Assembly: GCF_022436485.1 (NCBI RefSeq)
Contig: NZ_JAKUDO010000001.1
Span: forward strand, 1,054,001-1,118,000
DNA: 64,000 bases
DNA from: Agrococcus sp. ARC_14
GTDB taxonomy: Bacteria; Actinomycetota; Actinomycetes; Actinomycetales; Microbacteriaceae
Reading direction: 5' to 3'
In this document: one piece after another, positions 18,135 to 27,318 of the stretch
How the letters are laid out: each line of letters starts with the position of its first letter
Numbering within the stretch: the stretch's first letter is position 1
Position numbers and translations under genes: made by a program
The notes under the pieces: model-generated
The model's input: the letters and a program-made list of their open reading frames with translations, nothing else
Databases searched by the model: none
Told to the model about the DNA's origin: nothing

Positions 18135-19811
18135 ATGCGACGGTGGTGGCGGTCGGCGAGCATCGCCACGCGCGTCTTCGTGCAGACCGCGGCACTGCTG
18201 GCGGCGGCGGCGATCGCCGCGTTCGCGCTGCTCGCGCTCGACGCCCAGCGTGAGCAGGAGCACGAGGCGGCGCTCGCGAGCGAGGAGCTCGCGCTCGCCA
18301 TGGCGGCGACGCCCACCGTGCGGCAGGCGGTCGCCTCGGCCTTCGAGGCCTACCCCGACGACCGCGAGGGTGCGATCGCCGCCGCGTCGGCAGCGATGCA
18401 GCACTACGTGGAGGATGTGCGGGCGGCGACGCGGCTCGACTTCGTCACCGTCATGCACGTCGACGGCACGCGCTACACGCATCCGGACCCTGACGAGATC
18501 GGGCACGAGTTCCTCGGCACGACCGCGCCGGCGCTCGCGGGAGAGACCTTCACGGAGGTCTTCGAGGGCACGCTCGGCCCGTCGATGCGCGCCGTGACGC
18601 CGATCGTCGAGGACGGCCGGGTGGTCGGGCTGGTCGCGGCTGGCGTCACGATCGAGCGCGTCGGCTCGCTGGTCGTCGCGCGCCTGCTGGTGGTCGGCGC
18701 GCTGCTGGTGGGTGCGCTGCTGCTGGCGGCGCTGGGCGCTTGGCTGCTCGCGCGCAGGCTCGAGCGGGCCACCGGCGGCAAGGCGCCGGAAGAGCTCGCA
18801 CGGCTCTTCGCCGCGCACGAGGCGGCGCTGCACTCTGTCGACGATGGGCTCGTGCTGATCGAGGGCGACAGCGTGGTGCTGGCGAACGACCGTGCGCGCT
18901 CGCTGCTCGGCGTCGGGGAGATCGCGACGCCGATCGGTCCGGATGCGCCGCTGCCGCCCGGTGTGCGTGCTGTGCTGGAGGGCGAGGGCCAGGTGCGCGT
19001 CGGCGACCGCTGGCTCGTCGTCGAGCGGCACGCGGCAGCCCAGCCGGCCACCACCACCCTCACGATCCGCGACCGCACCGAGCTGCAGCAGATGACGGGA
19101 GAGCTGGATGCGGTGCGCACCCTCGCGAGCGCGCTCCGGGCGCAGACGCACGAGTTCGGCAACCGGATGCACACGGTCGCGACCCTCATCGAGCTCGACG
19201 AGCCGCAGCGGGCGCTCGAGGTGGCGACAGCGGGGCGCGACCTCGGCCAGCGGCTTGCCGATCGCGTCGTCAGCGATCAGGAGGAGCCGGTGATCGCCGC
19301 GCTGCTGCTCGGGAAGGCCGCGCAGGCGCACGAGCGCGGCGTCGAGATGCACGTCGAGACGCACCTGGCCCCCGGCACCCACGGCATCGACCCGGTCGAC
19401 TTCGTGACGGTGCTCGGCAACCTCGTCGACAACGCGATCGACGCGGCCGCGGATCGGGCCGCGCGGGCGCCGGCGGGCGGCGGGCAGGCATGGGTCGAGG
19501 TCTACCTCGACGAGGTCGACGAGTCGATCGTGCTGCAGGTGAGCGACAGCGGTGCGGGCCTGCCGGCCGAGCAGCGCGAGCGAGCCTTCGCGCCGGGCTG
19601 GTCGACGAAGCCGGCGGGCGCGCACGGCCGCGGCTTCGGGCTGAGCATCGTGCGCGAGACGCTCGAGCGGCTCGGCGGCACCATCGAGTTCGACGCGGGC
19701 GCGGATGGCGCCAGCGCGGACGGCGCGGGCGAGCTCGGCGCGGGCGCGGTCGGGGCCGGGGCCGGCGCAGTCGTCACGGCGACGCTGCCGCGCCCGGGCG
19801 GTGCCTCATGA
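18135..19811 (+). CDS. Sensor histidine kinase, CitA/DcuS/DctS type
   Basis: A 558-aa membrane kinase. Two transmembrane helices (about residues 12-32 and 178-205) bracket an extracytoplasmic sensor domain of the PDC/CitA type (HYVEDVRAATRLDFVTVM and MRAVTPIVEDGRVVG). A cytoplasmic PAS-like part follows, then the dimerisation box LRAQTHEFGNRMHT with the phosphorylated histidine near residue 339, the N box DNAIDAA, and G boxes DSGAGLP and HGRGFGLSIV. CitA/DcuS sensors of this build detect citrate or C4-dicarboxylates outside the cell. The TGA overlaps the ATG of the regulator. ATG 18099 is an alternative start. Confidence 0.9.
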   Translation: MRRWWRSASIATRVFVQTAALLAAAAIAAFALLALDAQREQEHEAALASEELALAMAATPTVRQAVASAFEAYPDDREGAIAAASAAMQHYVEDVRAATRLDFVTVMHVDGTRYTHPDPDEIGHEFLGTTAPALAGETFTEVFEGTLGPSMRAVTPIVEDGRVVGLVAAGVTIERVGSLVVARLLVVGALLVGALLLAALGAWLLARRLERATGGKAPEELARLFAAHEAALHSVDDGLVLIEGDSVVLANDRARSLLGVGEIATPIGPDAPLPPGVRAVLEGEGQVRVGDRWLVVERHAAAQPATTTLTIRDRTELQQMTGELDAVRTLASALRAQTHEFGNRMHTVATLIELDEPQRALEVATAGRDLGQRLADRVVSDQEEPVIAALLLGKAAQAHERGVEMHVETHLAPGTHGIDPVDFVTVLGNLVDNAIDAAADRAARAPAGGGQAWVEVYLDEVDESIVLQVSDSGAGLPAEQRERAFAPGWSTKPAGAHGRGFGLSIVRETLERLGGTIEFDAGADGASADGAGELGAGAVGAGAGAVVTATLPRPGGAS

Positions 19812-20491
19812 TCCGGGTGCTGATCGTCGAGGACGAGCGCGGCACGGCTGCGGCGCACGTCGCCTACGTGCAACGCGTCGAGGGCTTCGAGGTGGCCGCG
19901 GTGGCGCACACCGCGGCCGCGGCGCTCGTCGCCATGCGCGAGGCCGCCGCCGCGGGCGCGCCCATGCAGCTCGTGCTGCTCGACATGCAGCTGCCCGACG
20001 GCCACGGCCTGGACGTCTGCAGGCGGATGCGCGCTGAGGGCCATTTGGTCGACGTCATCGCCGTGACGGCCGAGCGGGGCCTGGAGACGGTGCGGGACGC
20101 GATCGCCGTCGGGGTCGTGCAGTACCTCATCAAGCCGTTCGCTTTCTCGGCGCTGGCCGAGCGGTTGCAGCGCTTCCGCGCGTATCACGAGCGGGTCGAC
20201 GGCACCGGCAGGGTCACGCAGCAGGAGGTCGACCAGGCGATCGCTGCGCTGCGCACGACGAACGCGCCGGGGCTCGCGAAGGGACTCTCCGCCGAGACGC
20301 TCGACGCGGTCGCGGCGCTGCTCGCCGACGGCGTCGCGCGCTCCGCGGCGGAGGTGGCCGCCGACCTCGGGCTCTCGCGCGTGACCGCTCGCCGCTACCT
20401 GGAGCACCTGGCCGCGACGGGCGACGCCGAGCGCGCGCCACGCTACGGCGCCCGCGGCCGCCCTGAGCTCGAGTACGCCCGCCCCGCCTGA
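19808..20491 (+). CDS. Response regulator, CitB/DctR type
   Basis: A 227-aa protein with an N-terminal receiver (LIVEDE at the start, phosphorylated aspartate D58 in LLDMQLPDG, lysine in YLIKPF) and a C-terminal helix-turn-helix (GVARSAAEVAADLGLSRVTA, ARRYLEHL) of the CitB class. Its ATG overlaps the kinase stop (ATGA), so both are made together. By position and class it probably activates the divergent dctA gene when the kinase senses dicarboxylates. Confidence 0.92.
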   Translation: MIRVLIVEDERGTAAAHVAYVQRVEGFEVAAVAHTAAAALVAMREAAAAGAPMQLVLLDMQLPDGHGLDVCRRMRAEGHLVDVIAVTAERGLETVRDAIAVGVVQYLIKPFAFSALAERLQRFRAYHERVDGTGRVTQQEVDQAIAALRTTNAPGLAKGLSAETLDAVAALLADGVARSAAEVAADLGLSRVTARRYLEHLAATGDAERAPRYGARGRPELEYARPA

Positions 20492-20510
20492 CGTCCTCTG
20501 CGCGCCAGCG

Positions 20511-20568
20511 CAGAATGTCAGGTCTGTGCAGGATCGTCGCGACAATCGAGCACAGACCTGACAATCTG
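20511..20568. terminator. Long inverted repeat, bidirectional terminator
   Basis: CAGAATGTCAGGTCTGTGC (20511-20529) pairs with GCACAGACCTGACAATCTG (20550-20568) with one mismatch over 19 bp. The 20-nt centre is itself partly palindromic (GATCGTCGCGACAATC). Outer GCGCCAG/CTGGCG-like bases extend it. It stands between the response regulator and the convergent gnd gene, 19 nt after the former stop. Confidence 0.8.
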
Positions 20569-20613
20569 GCGTGCGCCAGCGGCGTGCAGCGCGGCGCGGC
20601 GAATGCCCGCGCG

Positions 20614-22056
20614 TCAGTGCGTGTCGACAGCCTCGATCTCGGTGCGGTCGCTCGACCACTGCGTGTGGAAGGTGCCCTCGCGGTCGATGCGGCGGTAGGT
20701 GTGGGCGCCGAAGAAGTCGCGCTGGCCCTGCACGAGTGCCGCGGGCAGGCGGTCGGCGCGCAGGCCGTCGTAGTAGGCCAGCGACGACGAGAACGCGGGC
20801 GAGGGGATGCCCGCCCGCGCTGCCGCGACGACCACGCGGCGCCAGGCCTCCTGCGTCGCGGCCATCACCTCGCGGAAGTACGGCGCGAGGATGAGGGCAG
20901 GCAGCTCGGGCGTTGCGGCGTAGGCGTCGGTGATGTCGTTCAGGAAGCGCGCGCGGATGATGCAGCCGGCGCGCCAGATGCGCGCGACCTCGCCCTTCTG
21001 GATGTCCCAGTCGTGCTCCTGGGCGGCGGCGACGATCTCGTCGAAGCCCTGTGAGTACGCGACGATCTTCGACGCGAACAGGGCCCGCCGCACGTCCTCG
21101 ATGAACGCATCCGCGTCGTCGACCTGCCATGCCTCTGCCGGTCCGGGCAGGTCGGTGGCGGCGGCGCGCTGGTCGAGCTTCGACGACAGTGAGCGGGCGA
21201 AGACGGCCTCGGCGATGCCGGAGACGGGCACGCCCAGGTCGAGCGCGGTCTGCACCGTCCAGGCACCGGTGCCCTTCGCGCCCGCGGCGTCGAGGATCAC
21301 GTCGACGAGCGGCGTGCCGGTGGCGGCGTCGACCTGCCGCAGCACCTGCGCGGTGATCTCGATCAGGTAGGACTCGAGCTCGCCCGTGTTCCACTCGTCG
21401 AACACGTCGGCGATCTCGGCCGGGGACTTGCCGGTGCCGCGGCGGATGAGGTCGTAGGCCTCGGCGATGAGCTGCATGTCGGCGTACTCGATGCCGTTGT
21501 GCACCATCTTCACGAAGTGGCCGGCGCCGTCGGTGCCGATGTGGGTCACGCACGGCTCGCCCTCGGCGACCGCGGCGATCGAGCGCAGGATCGGGCCGAG
21601 CGTCTCGTACGACTCGACCGTGCCGCCGGGCATGAGCGAGGGGCCGTTGAGCGCGCCCTCCTCGCCGCCGGAGATGCCGCAGCCGACGAAGTGGATGCCC
21701 GTCTCGCGCACCGCGGCCTCGCGGCGGATGGTGTCGGTGAACAGCGCGTTGCCGCCGTCGACGATGATGTCGCCGGGCTCGAAGACCGAGGCGAGCTCAT
21801 CGATCACGGCATCGGTGGCCGTGCCGGCCTTCACCATGATGATCGCGGTGCGAGGCGCCTGCAGCGAGTCGGCGAGCTCCTGCATCGTCGCCGCCTTGAC
21901 GAATCCGGCCTCGGGATGCGCGGCGAGCAGGTCGTCGGTCTTGGAGGTCGTGCGGTTGTAGACCGCGACCGTGTTGCCCTCGCGGCTGGCGAGGTTGCGG
22001 GCGAGGTTCGAGCCCATCACGGCGAGGCCGACGACGGCGATGTTGGCGGTGGTCAC
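20614..22056 (-). CDS. gnd: 6-phosphogluconate dehydrogenase, decarboxylating
   Basis: The 480-aa enzyme oxidises 6-phosphogluconate to ribulose 5-phosphate and CO2, normally with NADP+. The Rossmann start is IAVVGLAVMGSNLARNLASR and the next loop YNRTTSKTD carries the Arg/Thr typical of NADP binding. Substrate residues lie in CGISGGEEGAL and HNGIEYADMQ. The GTG start follows AGGAGG on the coding strand. It closes the gluconate route encoded by gntK and idnD/idnO on the other strand a few kb away. Confidence 0.95.
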   Translation of the reverse strand: MTTANIAVVGLAVMGSNLARNLASREGNTVAVYNRTTSKTDDLLAAHPEAGFVKAATMQELADSLQAPRTAIIMVKAGTATDAVIDELASVFEPGDIIVDGGNALFTDTIRREAAVRETGIHFVGCGISGGEEGALNGPSLMPGGTVESYETLGPILRSIAAVAEGEPCVTHIGTDGAGHFVKMVHNGIEYADMQLIAEAYDLIRRGTGKSPAEIADVFDEWNTGELESYLIEITAQVLRQVDAATGTPLVDVILDAAGAKGTGAWTVQTALDLGVPVSGIAEAVFARSLSSKLDQRAAATDLPGPAEAWQVDDADAFIEDVRRALFASKIVAYSQGFDEIVAAAQEHDWDIQKGEVARIWRAGCIIRARFLNDITDAYAATPELPALILAPYFREVMAATQEAWRRVVVAAARAGIPSPAFSSSLAYYDGLRADRLPAALVQGQRDFFGAHTYRRIDREGTFHTQWSSDRTEIEAVDTH

Positions 22057-22129
22057 GGGCTGTCCTCCTGGACGTCGGGGTCTGATGCCAAGGCTACCGA
22101 GCGGCGGATGCGTCGGGCGGGCGGGCGGG

Positions 22130-23032
22130 TCAACGCTCGGCGATGACGCGGCGAGCGACGGTGATGTCGCGCTCGCCGTGGCCGCGCTCGACGATCTCGT
22201 CGAAGAAGGCGCGCAGCGTCGGCAGCAGCGCGGGGCTTGTGCCTGTCGCCGCGGCGATGTCGGCTGCGAAGCCGAGGTCCTTGATCATGTAGCGCGCGAT
22301 GCCCGAGGGGGAGTCGTCGCCGGCGACGAGCTTGTCGCGCCGGCTCGCCAGCAGGTTGGAGCCCGCGTAGCCGCCGCCGAGCAGCGTCCAGAGCGCGTCG
22401 AGGTCGAGCCCGGATCGGTCGGCCAGCACGGTCGCCTCGCCCAGCGCCGTGATGGTCGCCGCGACGACGAGCTGGTTGCAGGCCTTCGCCACCTCGCCGG
22501 CACCGATCGGCCCGAGGTGCACGGGCGTGCCGCAGGGCGCGAGCAGCGCAGCAGCCCGCGCGGAGTCATCCGCTCGGCCGCCCAGCATGATCGAGAGCGT
22601 GCCGGCGATCGCGCCGTCGACGCCGCCGGAGACCGGGCAGTCCACCACGCGCACGCGGCCTGCGGTCTCGTCGCCCAGACGCTCCGCCAACGCGCGCACG
22701 GCGGGTGCCGAGGAGGTCGAGCCGACGAGCAGCAGCAGCTCGTCGTCGTCAGCGAGGCCAGCGAGCAGGCCGTCCGGTCCGCCCAGCGCCTCCTCCAGCT
22801 GCGGCAGGTCGGGCAGCATCGACAGCACCGCGCTCGCACCTGTCGCGAGCTCGCGGGGCGTCTGGCCCCAGGTGGCACCTGCCGTGACGAGCGCGGGCCT
22901 GGGGGAGCGACCCGTGATGACGACCGCGCGCTGCTCGGCGAGCAGCCGTCGCACCATCGGCTCGCCCATCGCGCCGAGGCCGATCACGCCGATGGTCTCT
23001 GCGCGCATTCCGTGCTGGATCTGGGTGCTCAT
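22130..23032 (-). CDS. Beta-hydroxyacid dehydrogenase (3-hydroxyisobutyrate / tartronate semialdehyde reductase family)
   Basis: A 300-aa NAD(P)-dependent dehydrogenase with Rossmann start TIGVIGLGAMGEPMVRRLL, substrate-binding DCPVSGGVDGAIAGTLSIML and the catalytic lysine in GAGEVAKACNQLVVAATI. Relatives reduce tartronate semialdehyde or oxidise 3-hydroxyisobutyrate, sulpholactate or other short acids. Its place beside IclR and sugar-acid genes suggests a step in sugar-acid breakdown, but the substrate is unknown. On the coding strand TAGCCT lies 6 nt before the ATG, a leaderless pattern. Confidence 0.85.
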   Translation of the reverse strand: MSTQIQHGMRAETIGVIGLGAMGEPMVRRLLAEQRAVVITGRSPRPALVTAGATWGQTPRELATGASAVLSMLPDLPQLEEALGGPDGLLAGLADDDELLLLVGSTSSAPAVRALAERLGDETAGRVRVVDCPVSGGVDGAIAGTLSIMLGGRADDSARAAALLAPCGTPVHLGPIGAGEVAKACNQLVVAATITALGEATVLADRSGLDLDALWTLLGGGYAGSNLLASRRDKLVAGDDSPSGIARYMIKDLGFAADIAAATGTSPALLPTLRAFFDEIVERGHGERDITVARRVIAER

Positions 23033-23132
23033 GGCGGCAGGCTAGCGCAGGGCCAGCATGTCGAACAGTGTCCAGGCGGTTGGATGCGACGTAGGGTGGT
23101 GGCGCATCGACCTCGACCGCGAAGGAGCGGCC

Positions 23133-23930
23133 ATGACTGACACCACCTCGACTGCGAAGGGCGACCGCGATCCGGCACCCGCGGTCTCACGCGCGCTGCG
23201 CATCCTCTCCCTCCTCGCCGAGGCGGAGGGCGTGCCGATGACGCTGAGCGACATCGCCAGAGCGCTCGGGATCGCAAAGTCGTCCACCGCCAATCTGTGC
23301 GCCGCCCTCGAGGACGGCGCGGTGATCGAGCGGGAGGCGGGCGGCTACCGGCTGGGGCGTCGCACGGCAGAGCTCGGCGGCGCCTATGCGCAGCAGTTCA
23401 ACCAGGTGCGGGAGTTCTACCGCGTCGTCGCAGCCTCGCCGGAGCTGCACCGCGAGGTCGTGCAGATCGCGATGCTCGATGGCGAGGATGCCCTCTACCT
23501 CGCCCGCCACGAGGGACGCTCGCCCTACCGGCTCGGCACGCCGCTGGGCTCCCGGCTGCCGGCGGCGCTCAGCGCAACGGGCGTCGCGCTGCTGGCGCGC
23601 ATGGACGACGACGCCGTGCGGTCGCTGCTGCAGGACGCCGCGCCCTTCCCGCGGCTGACCCCCGAGAGCATCACGACGGTGGACGAGCTGCTGCTGCAGC
23701 TGGCCGAGGCACGCGAGCGGGGCTACGCAGTCGACCGCGGCGGCTCGTTCGGGGGCATCGTCGGGGTCGCTGTGGCACTCGACCCCTGGGCGCCCGCCGA
23801 TCCGCCGCTCGCCCTGGGCGCGGCACTGCCGGCCGAGCACGTCGACGACGCGCGCATCGTCGAGGTCGCCGCGGGGCTGCAGGCGGTCGTGCTGGCGCTC
23901 ACGAACCCGCTCGGCGGTCGGAGCGGCTGA
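23133..23930 (+). CDS. IclR family transcriptional regulator
   Basis: A 265-aa regulator: N-terminal winged helix (RALRILSLLAEAEGVPMTL, then IARALGIAKSSTANLCAAL) and a C-terminal effector domain with LHREVVQIAMLDGEDALYL and the ligand-loop region SATGVALLARM. Such proteins sense small acids, for example gluconate or ketoacids. It is divergent from the beta-hydroxyacid dehydrogenase and just upstream of the sugar-acid operon, so it is the obvious candidate regulator of both. The ATG at 23133 follows GAAGGAG; an ATG at 23058 would add 25 unlikely residues. Confidence 0.9.
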   Translation: MTDTTSTAKGDRDPAPAVSRALRILSLLAEAEGVPMTLSDIARALGIAKSSTANLCAALEDGAVIEREAGGYRLGRRTAELGGAYAQQFNQVREFYRVVAASPELHREVVQIAMLDGEDALYLARHEGRSPYRLGTPLGSRLPAALSATGVALLARMDDDAVRSLLQDAAPFPRLTPESITTVDELLLQLAEARERGYAVDRGGSFGGIVGVAVALDPWAPADPPLALGAALPAEHVDDARIVEVAAGLQAVVLALTNPLGGRSG

Positions 23931-24045
23931 GCCGCGCCCCACGGGACACGCCGCACGCATCGTTCAGTGGGTTGTACGGTGTCCAACCGGCTGATACCTT
24001 CGCCAGAAGCAACGAAGCCAGCAGGACTGTCGAAGGAGATGGACC
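23931..24045 (+). promoter_or_regulatory. Promoter/leader of the sugar-acid operon
   Basis: The gap contains TTGTAC (about 23971-23976) and, 17-18 nt on, TGATAC (about 23992-23997), a fair -35/-10 pair. Between them GTTGTACGGTGTCCAAC is an imperfect inverted repeat (GTTG/CAAC). A related GTGTCCA stretch occurs in the IclR promoter near 23071. Both are possible IclR sites, which is inference. GAAGGAG precedes the transporter GTG. Confidence 0.45.
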
Positions 24046-25446
24046 GTGAGCCAGACCACCCCGCAGCACCCCGCGCACACCGATGATCCGGAGTACGCGG
24101 CCAACCTCCGCCGCGCGACCCTCGCGTCGAGCGTGGGCAGCGCCCTCGAGTATTTCGACTTCGCCCTCTACGGGCTGGCGTCGGCGCTCATCTTCAACGG
24201 GCTCTTCTTCTCCTACCTGCCGCCGGAGCTCGGCGTCGTGGCGGCACTCGCCTCGTTCGGCGTGGGCTTCCTCGCTCGTCCGCTCGGCGGCCTCTTCTTC
24301 GGCACCCTCGGCGACCGCCTCGGCCGCAAGTGGGTGCTGGTCGTCACGATCCTGCTGATGGGTGGCGCGACGACGCTCATCGGCCTGCTGCCCACGTTCG
24401 AGACGATCGGCATCTGGGCGCCCATCCTGCTGACCCTGCTGCGCCTGCTGCAGGGCTTCGGCGCCGGCGCGGAGCAGGCGGGCGCGACCGTGCTGATGGC
24501 CGAGTACTCGCCCGTCAAGCGCCGCGGCTTCTTCACCTCGCTGCCGTTCATCGGCATCCAGCTCGGCACCCTGATGGCTGCACTGGTCTTCTCGCTGCTG
24601 TCCTCGCTGCCCGACGAGGTGTTCCTCGGCTGGGCATGGCGCGTGCCGTTCCTCGCCTCGTTCGTGCTCATCCTGGTCGCGCTCTTCATCCGGCTCCGGC
24701 TGCGCGAGACGCCGACCTTCGTCGAGCTCGAGAAGCACGAGCAGATCGCCGAGCGCCCGATCCGCGAGATCTTCACCAGGGGTCTGCCCGGGGTCGTCGT
24801 CGGCATCGGCCTGCGGATGGCCGAGAACGGCGGCTCCTACATGTTCCAGACGCTCGCGCTCTCGTTCGCGACGACCACCGCCGCCGTGACGGTCGACGGC
24901 TCGCTGGCCGCCTGGGGCGTGACGATCGGCTCGCTGATCGGCATGGGCACGATCCCGCTGACCGGCCACCTCTCCGACCGCTTCGGCCGCCGTGCCGTCT
25001 ACCGCTTCGGCGCGCTGTTCATGCTCGTCTACGCCTTCCCGGCGTGGTGGGCGCTGCAGCTCGGCAGCGCGCCGCTGGTCATCGCGGTGGTCGCGATCGG
25101 CATCGGCGTCGGCGTCAACTCCATGCTCGGCCCGCAGTGCGCGATGCTGCCCGAGCTCTTCGGCAACCGCCACCGCTACCTCGGCGTCGCGATGGCGCGC
25201 GAGATCTCGGCGGTGCTCGCCGGCGGCCTCGCGGGCGTGCTCGGCGCCTACCTGCTCGCGGTCTCCGACGGCGACTGGCTGCTGCCGGCCATCTACATGG
25301 CGACCCTGGCCCTCATCACCACGGCCTCGACCTTCCTGGTGCCAGAGACCCGCGGTCGTGACCTGCTGCGCTACGAGGACGCCGTGCGCATCTCGGGCGA
25401 CGAGACCGGCGACGCGCACACGAAGCCCGAGCCGGCGCGCGTCTGA
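24046..25446 (+). CDS. MFS transporter, metabolite:H+ symporter type
   Basis: A 466-aa 12-helix transporter. It has the MHS-family start LASSVGSALEYFDFALYGLA, the loop-2/3 motif GTLGDRLGRKWVL and the repeat LTGHLSDRFGRRAVYRFG in the second half. Members of this branch (ShiA, KgtP, ProP, CitA) move carboxylates with protons. The GTG start has GAAGGAG upstream. It is first in an operon of sugar-acid enzymes; the FAH-family gene overlaps its stop by one base. A sugar acid or ketoacid is the likely substrate. Confidence 0.9.
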   Translation: MSQTTPQHPAHTDDPEYAANLRRATLASSVGSALEYFDFALYGLASALIFNGLFFSYLPPELGVVAALASFGVGFLARPLGGLFFGTLGDRLGRKWVLVVTILLMGGATTLIGLLPTFETIGIWAPILLTLLRLLQGFGAGAEQAGATVLMAEYSPVKRRGFFTSLPFIGIQLGTLMAALVFSLLSSLPDEVFLGWAWRVPFLASFVLILVALFIRLRLRETPTFVELEKHEQIAERPIREIFTRGLPGVVVGIGLRMAENGGSYMFQTLALSFATTTAAVTVDGSLAAWGVTIGSLIGMGTIPLTGHLSDRFGRRAVYRFGALFMLVYAFPAWWALQLGSAPLVIAVVAIGIGVGVNSMLGPQCAMLPELFGNRHRYLGVAMAREISAVLAGGLAGVLGAYLLAVSDGDWLLPAIYMATLALITTASTFLVPETRGRDLLRYEDAVRISGDETGDAHTKPEPARV

Positions 25447-26207
25447 TGCGCATCGCGAGGGCCGTGGTGGGCGGCGAGCCGCAGCACGTGCGGGTCGATG
25501 CGGATGCGTTGGTGCCGATCGAGGATCCCTACGTCGCGCTCGCAGCGGGTCGGGACCCTGCCGACCTGGGCACGCCGATCGCCGCGACCGACAGGGTGCT
25601 GCTGCCGCCCGCCGTGCCCACCGTGCTCGTCGGCATCGCGCAGAACCGCGGCGCCTCCGATCATCCCTCGCCCGTGCAGGCATGGTTGAAGAGCCCGCGC
25701 ACCGTCGTGGCGCACGGTGAGCCGGTGCGGGTGCGCCGGGACGCCGGGCGCCTCGTGGTGGAGGCCGAGATCGCGGTGGTCATCGGCCGCGACACCGGCG
25801 ACCCCACGGCACCCGTCGTGACCGAGGCGAATGCCCACGAGTTCATGCTGGGCGTCACCGCGGTGAACGACATCTCGTATCCCGACCGCGCCGTGCTCGA
25901 CCCGCGCAACTTCGAGTCGAAGGGCGGAGAGGGATCGACGCCGCTCGGCCCGTGGATCGACACCGACGCATCCATCGACGACCTGGAGCTCGCCCTCGAG
26001 CTCGACGGCGAGCGCGTGCGTGACACGAGCGCGCAGGCGATGCCCGTGCCCGTGCGCGAGGCGATCGCCTACGTCGCCCGGTGGGTGCGACTCGGCCCCG
26101 GCGACGTCATCATGGCCGGAGCACCGCTCTCGAACCACGAGGCCTCCGCGGGCCAGACTGCCGTGGTCGTCGTCGGTGCGATGCGCCTCGAGACCCCGCT
26201 GCGCTGA
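25446..26207 (+). CDS. Fumarylacetoacetate hydrolase (FAH) family protein
   Basis: A 253-aa protein of the FAH fold, which covers C-C hydrolases, ketoacid decarboxylases and sugar-acid dehydratases. The metal site glutamates lie in LVVEAEIAVVIGR and the DISYPDR stretch; ESKGGEGSTPLGPWI is the FAH substrate-loop motif. The ATG shares its A with the transporter stop (TGATG), so the two are coupled. In this operon a hydrolase or dehydratase acting on a ketodeoxy sugar acid is plausible, but the true reaction cannot be told. Confidence 0.82.
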   Translation: MRIARAVVGGEPQHVRVDADALVPIEDPYVALAAGRDPADLGTPIAATDRVLLPPAVPTVLVGIAQNRGASDHPSPVQAWLKSPRTVVAHGEPVRVRRDAGRLVVEAEIAVVIGRDTGDPTAPVVTEANAHEFMLGVTAVNDISYPDRAVLDPRNFESKGGEGSTPLGPWIDTDASIDDLELALELDGERVRDTSAQAMPVPVREAIAYVARWVRLGPGDVIMAGAPLSNHEASAGQTAVVVVGAMRLETPLR

Positions 26208-26262
26208 ACACGCCACAGCGGCATCCCGCCGCTCGATAGCCTTGACCAGTCAGGAGATGCCC

Positions 26263-27318
26263 ATGTCTGAGCCCACCCTCAAGGTCGCCGTCGCGGTGAG
26301 CCTCGACGACGCGTCCGCCGAGCGGATCGTCACGCTCGAGCCCCGCATCGAGCTGCTGCGCGATCCCGCGCTCACTCGCCCGTGGCGGTGGACGGGCGAC
26401 TGGGAGGGCGACCCCGCCTGGCAGCGCAGCCCAGAGCAGCAGGAAGCCTTCGACACGATGATCGACGGGGCGGATGCGCTGTTCGGCCTTCCGGACGTCT
26501 CACCGGCCGCGCTCGCCCGCACCGTGCGTGCCAACCCGAGCCTGCGCTGGCTGCACACCACGGCCGCGGGCGGCGGCGGCCAGGTCAAGAACGCCCAGCT
26601 GACCGAGCAGGAGCTCGAGCGCGTGGTCGTCACCACCAGTGCGGGCATGCACGCCTCGACGCTCGCCGAGTGGGCCGTCTTCGGTGTGCTTGCGGGGGCC
26701 AAGGGTCTGCGTCGGCTCGAGGCCGACCAGGCCTCTCGCACCTGGGGCGACGGGCGCCGGCTGATGCGCCACGTCAGCGAGATGACCGTGCTGGTCGTCG
26801 GCCTCGGCGGCATCGGCGCCGTCGTCGCCGAGCGCTTCTCGGCGCTCGGCGCGACCGTCTGGGGCACCACCCGCAGCGGCAAGCCCGTGGAGCACGTCGA
26901 CCGCCTCGTCCCCATGGACGAGCTGGTCGAGGCGGCGGCGCAGGTCGATGCGATCGTCACGACCCTGCCCGGCACCACGCACACCACCGGCCTCATCGGC
27001 GAGGCAGTGCTCGGCGCCGTGCAGCCCGACACCATCCTCGTCAACGTCGGCCGTGGCGCCGTGGTCGACGAGCCGGCGCTGCTCGACGCGCTCGACGACG
27101 GCCGCATCGGCTTCGCGGCGCTCGACGTCACCGCCGTCGAGCCGCTGCCGACCGACAGCCGCATCTGGGAGCACCCGAGCGTGCTGCTGAGCCCCCACAC
27201 GGCAGCGCTCTCGGTGCAGGAGCCGCGCCGCATCGCCGAGCTCTTCGCCGCCAACGCGACCCGCCTGCTCGACGGCCAGCCGCTGCACAACGTCATGAGC
27301 ACCAAGGAGTTCTACTGA
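26263..27318 (+). CDS. D-isomer specific 2-hydroxyacid dehydrogenase
   Basis: A 351-aa NAD(P)-dependent enzyme. The cofactor domain has VLVVGLGGIGAVVAERFSAL, the active-site arginine in LVNVGRGAVVDEPALLDAL, the glutamate in ALDVTAVEPLP and the histidine in SPHTAALS, giving the full R-E-H triad. It may act as a 2-ketoaldonate (glyoxylate/hydroxypyruvate type) reductase, in keeping with the neighbours. AGGAG at 26252-26256 suits ATG 26263. Its stop overlaps the ATG of the next gene. Confidence 0.87.
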   Translation: MSEPTLKVAVAVSLDDASAERIVTLEPRIELLRDPALTRPWRWTGDWEGDPAWQRSPEQQEAFDTMIDGADALFGLPDVSPAALARTVRANPSLRWLHTTAAGGGGQVKNAQLTEQELERVVVTTSAGMHASTLAEWAVFGVLAGAKGLRRLEADQASRTWGDGRRLMRHVSEMTVLVVGLGGIGAVVAERFSALGATVWGTTRSGKPVEHVDRLVPMDELVEAAAQVDAIVTTLPGTTHTTGLIGEAVLGAVQPDTILVNVGRGAVVDEPALLDALDDGRIGFAALDVTAVEPLPTDSRIWEHPSVLLSPHTAALSVQEPRRIAELFAANATRLLDGQPLHNVMSTKEFY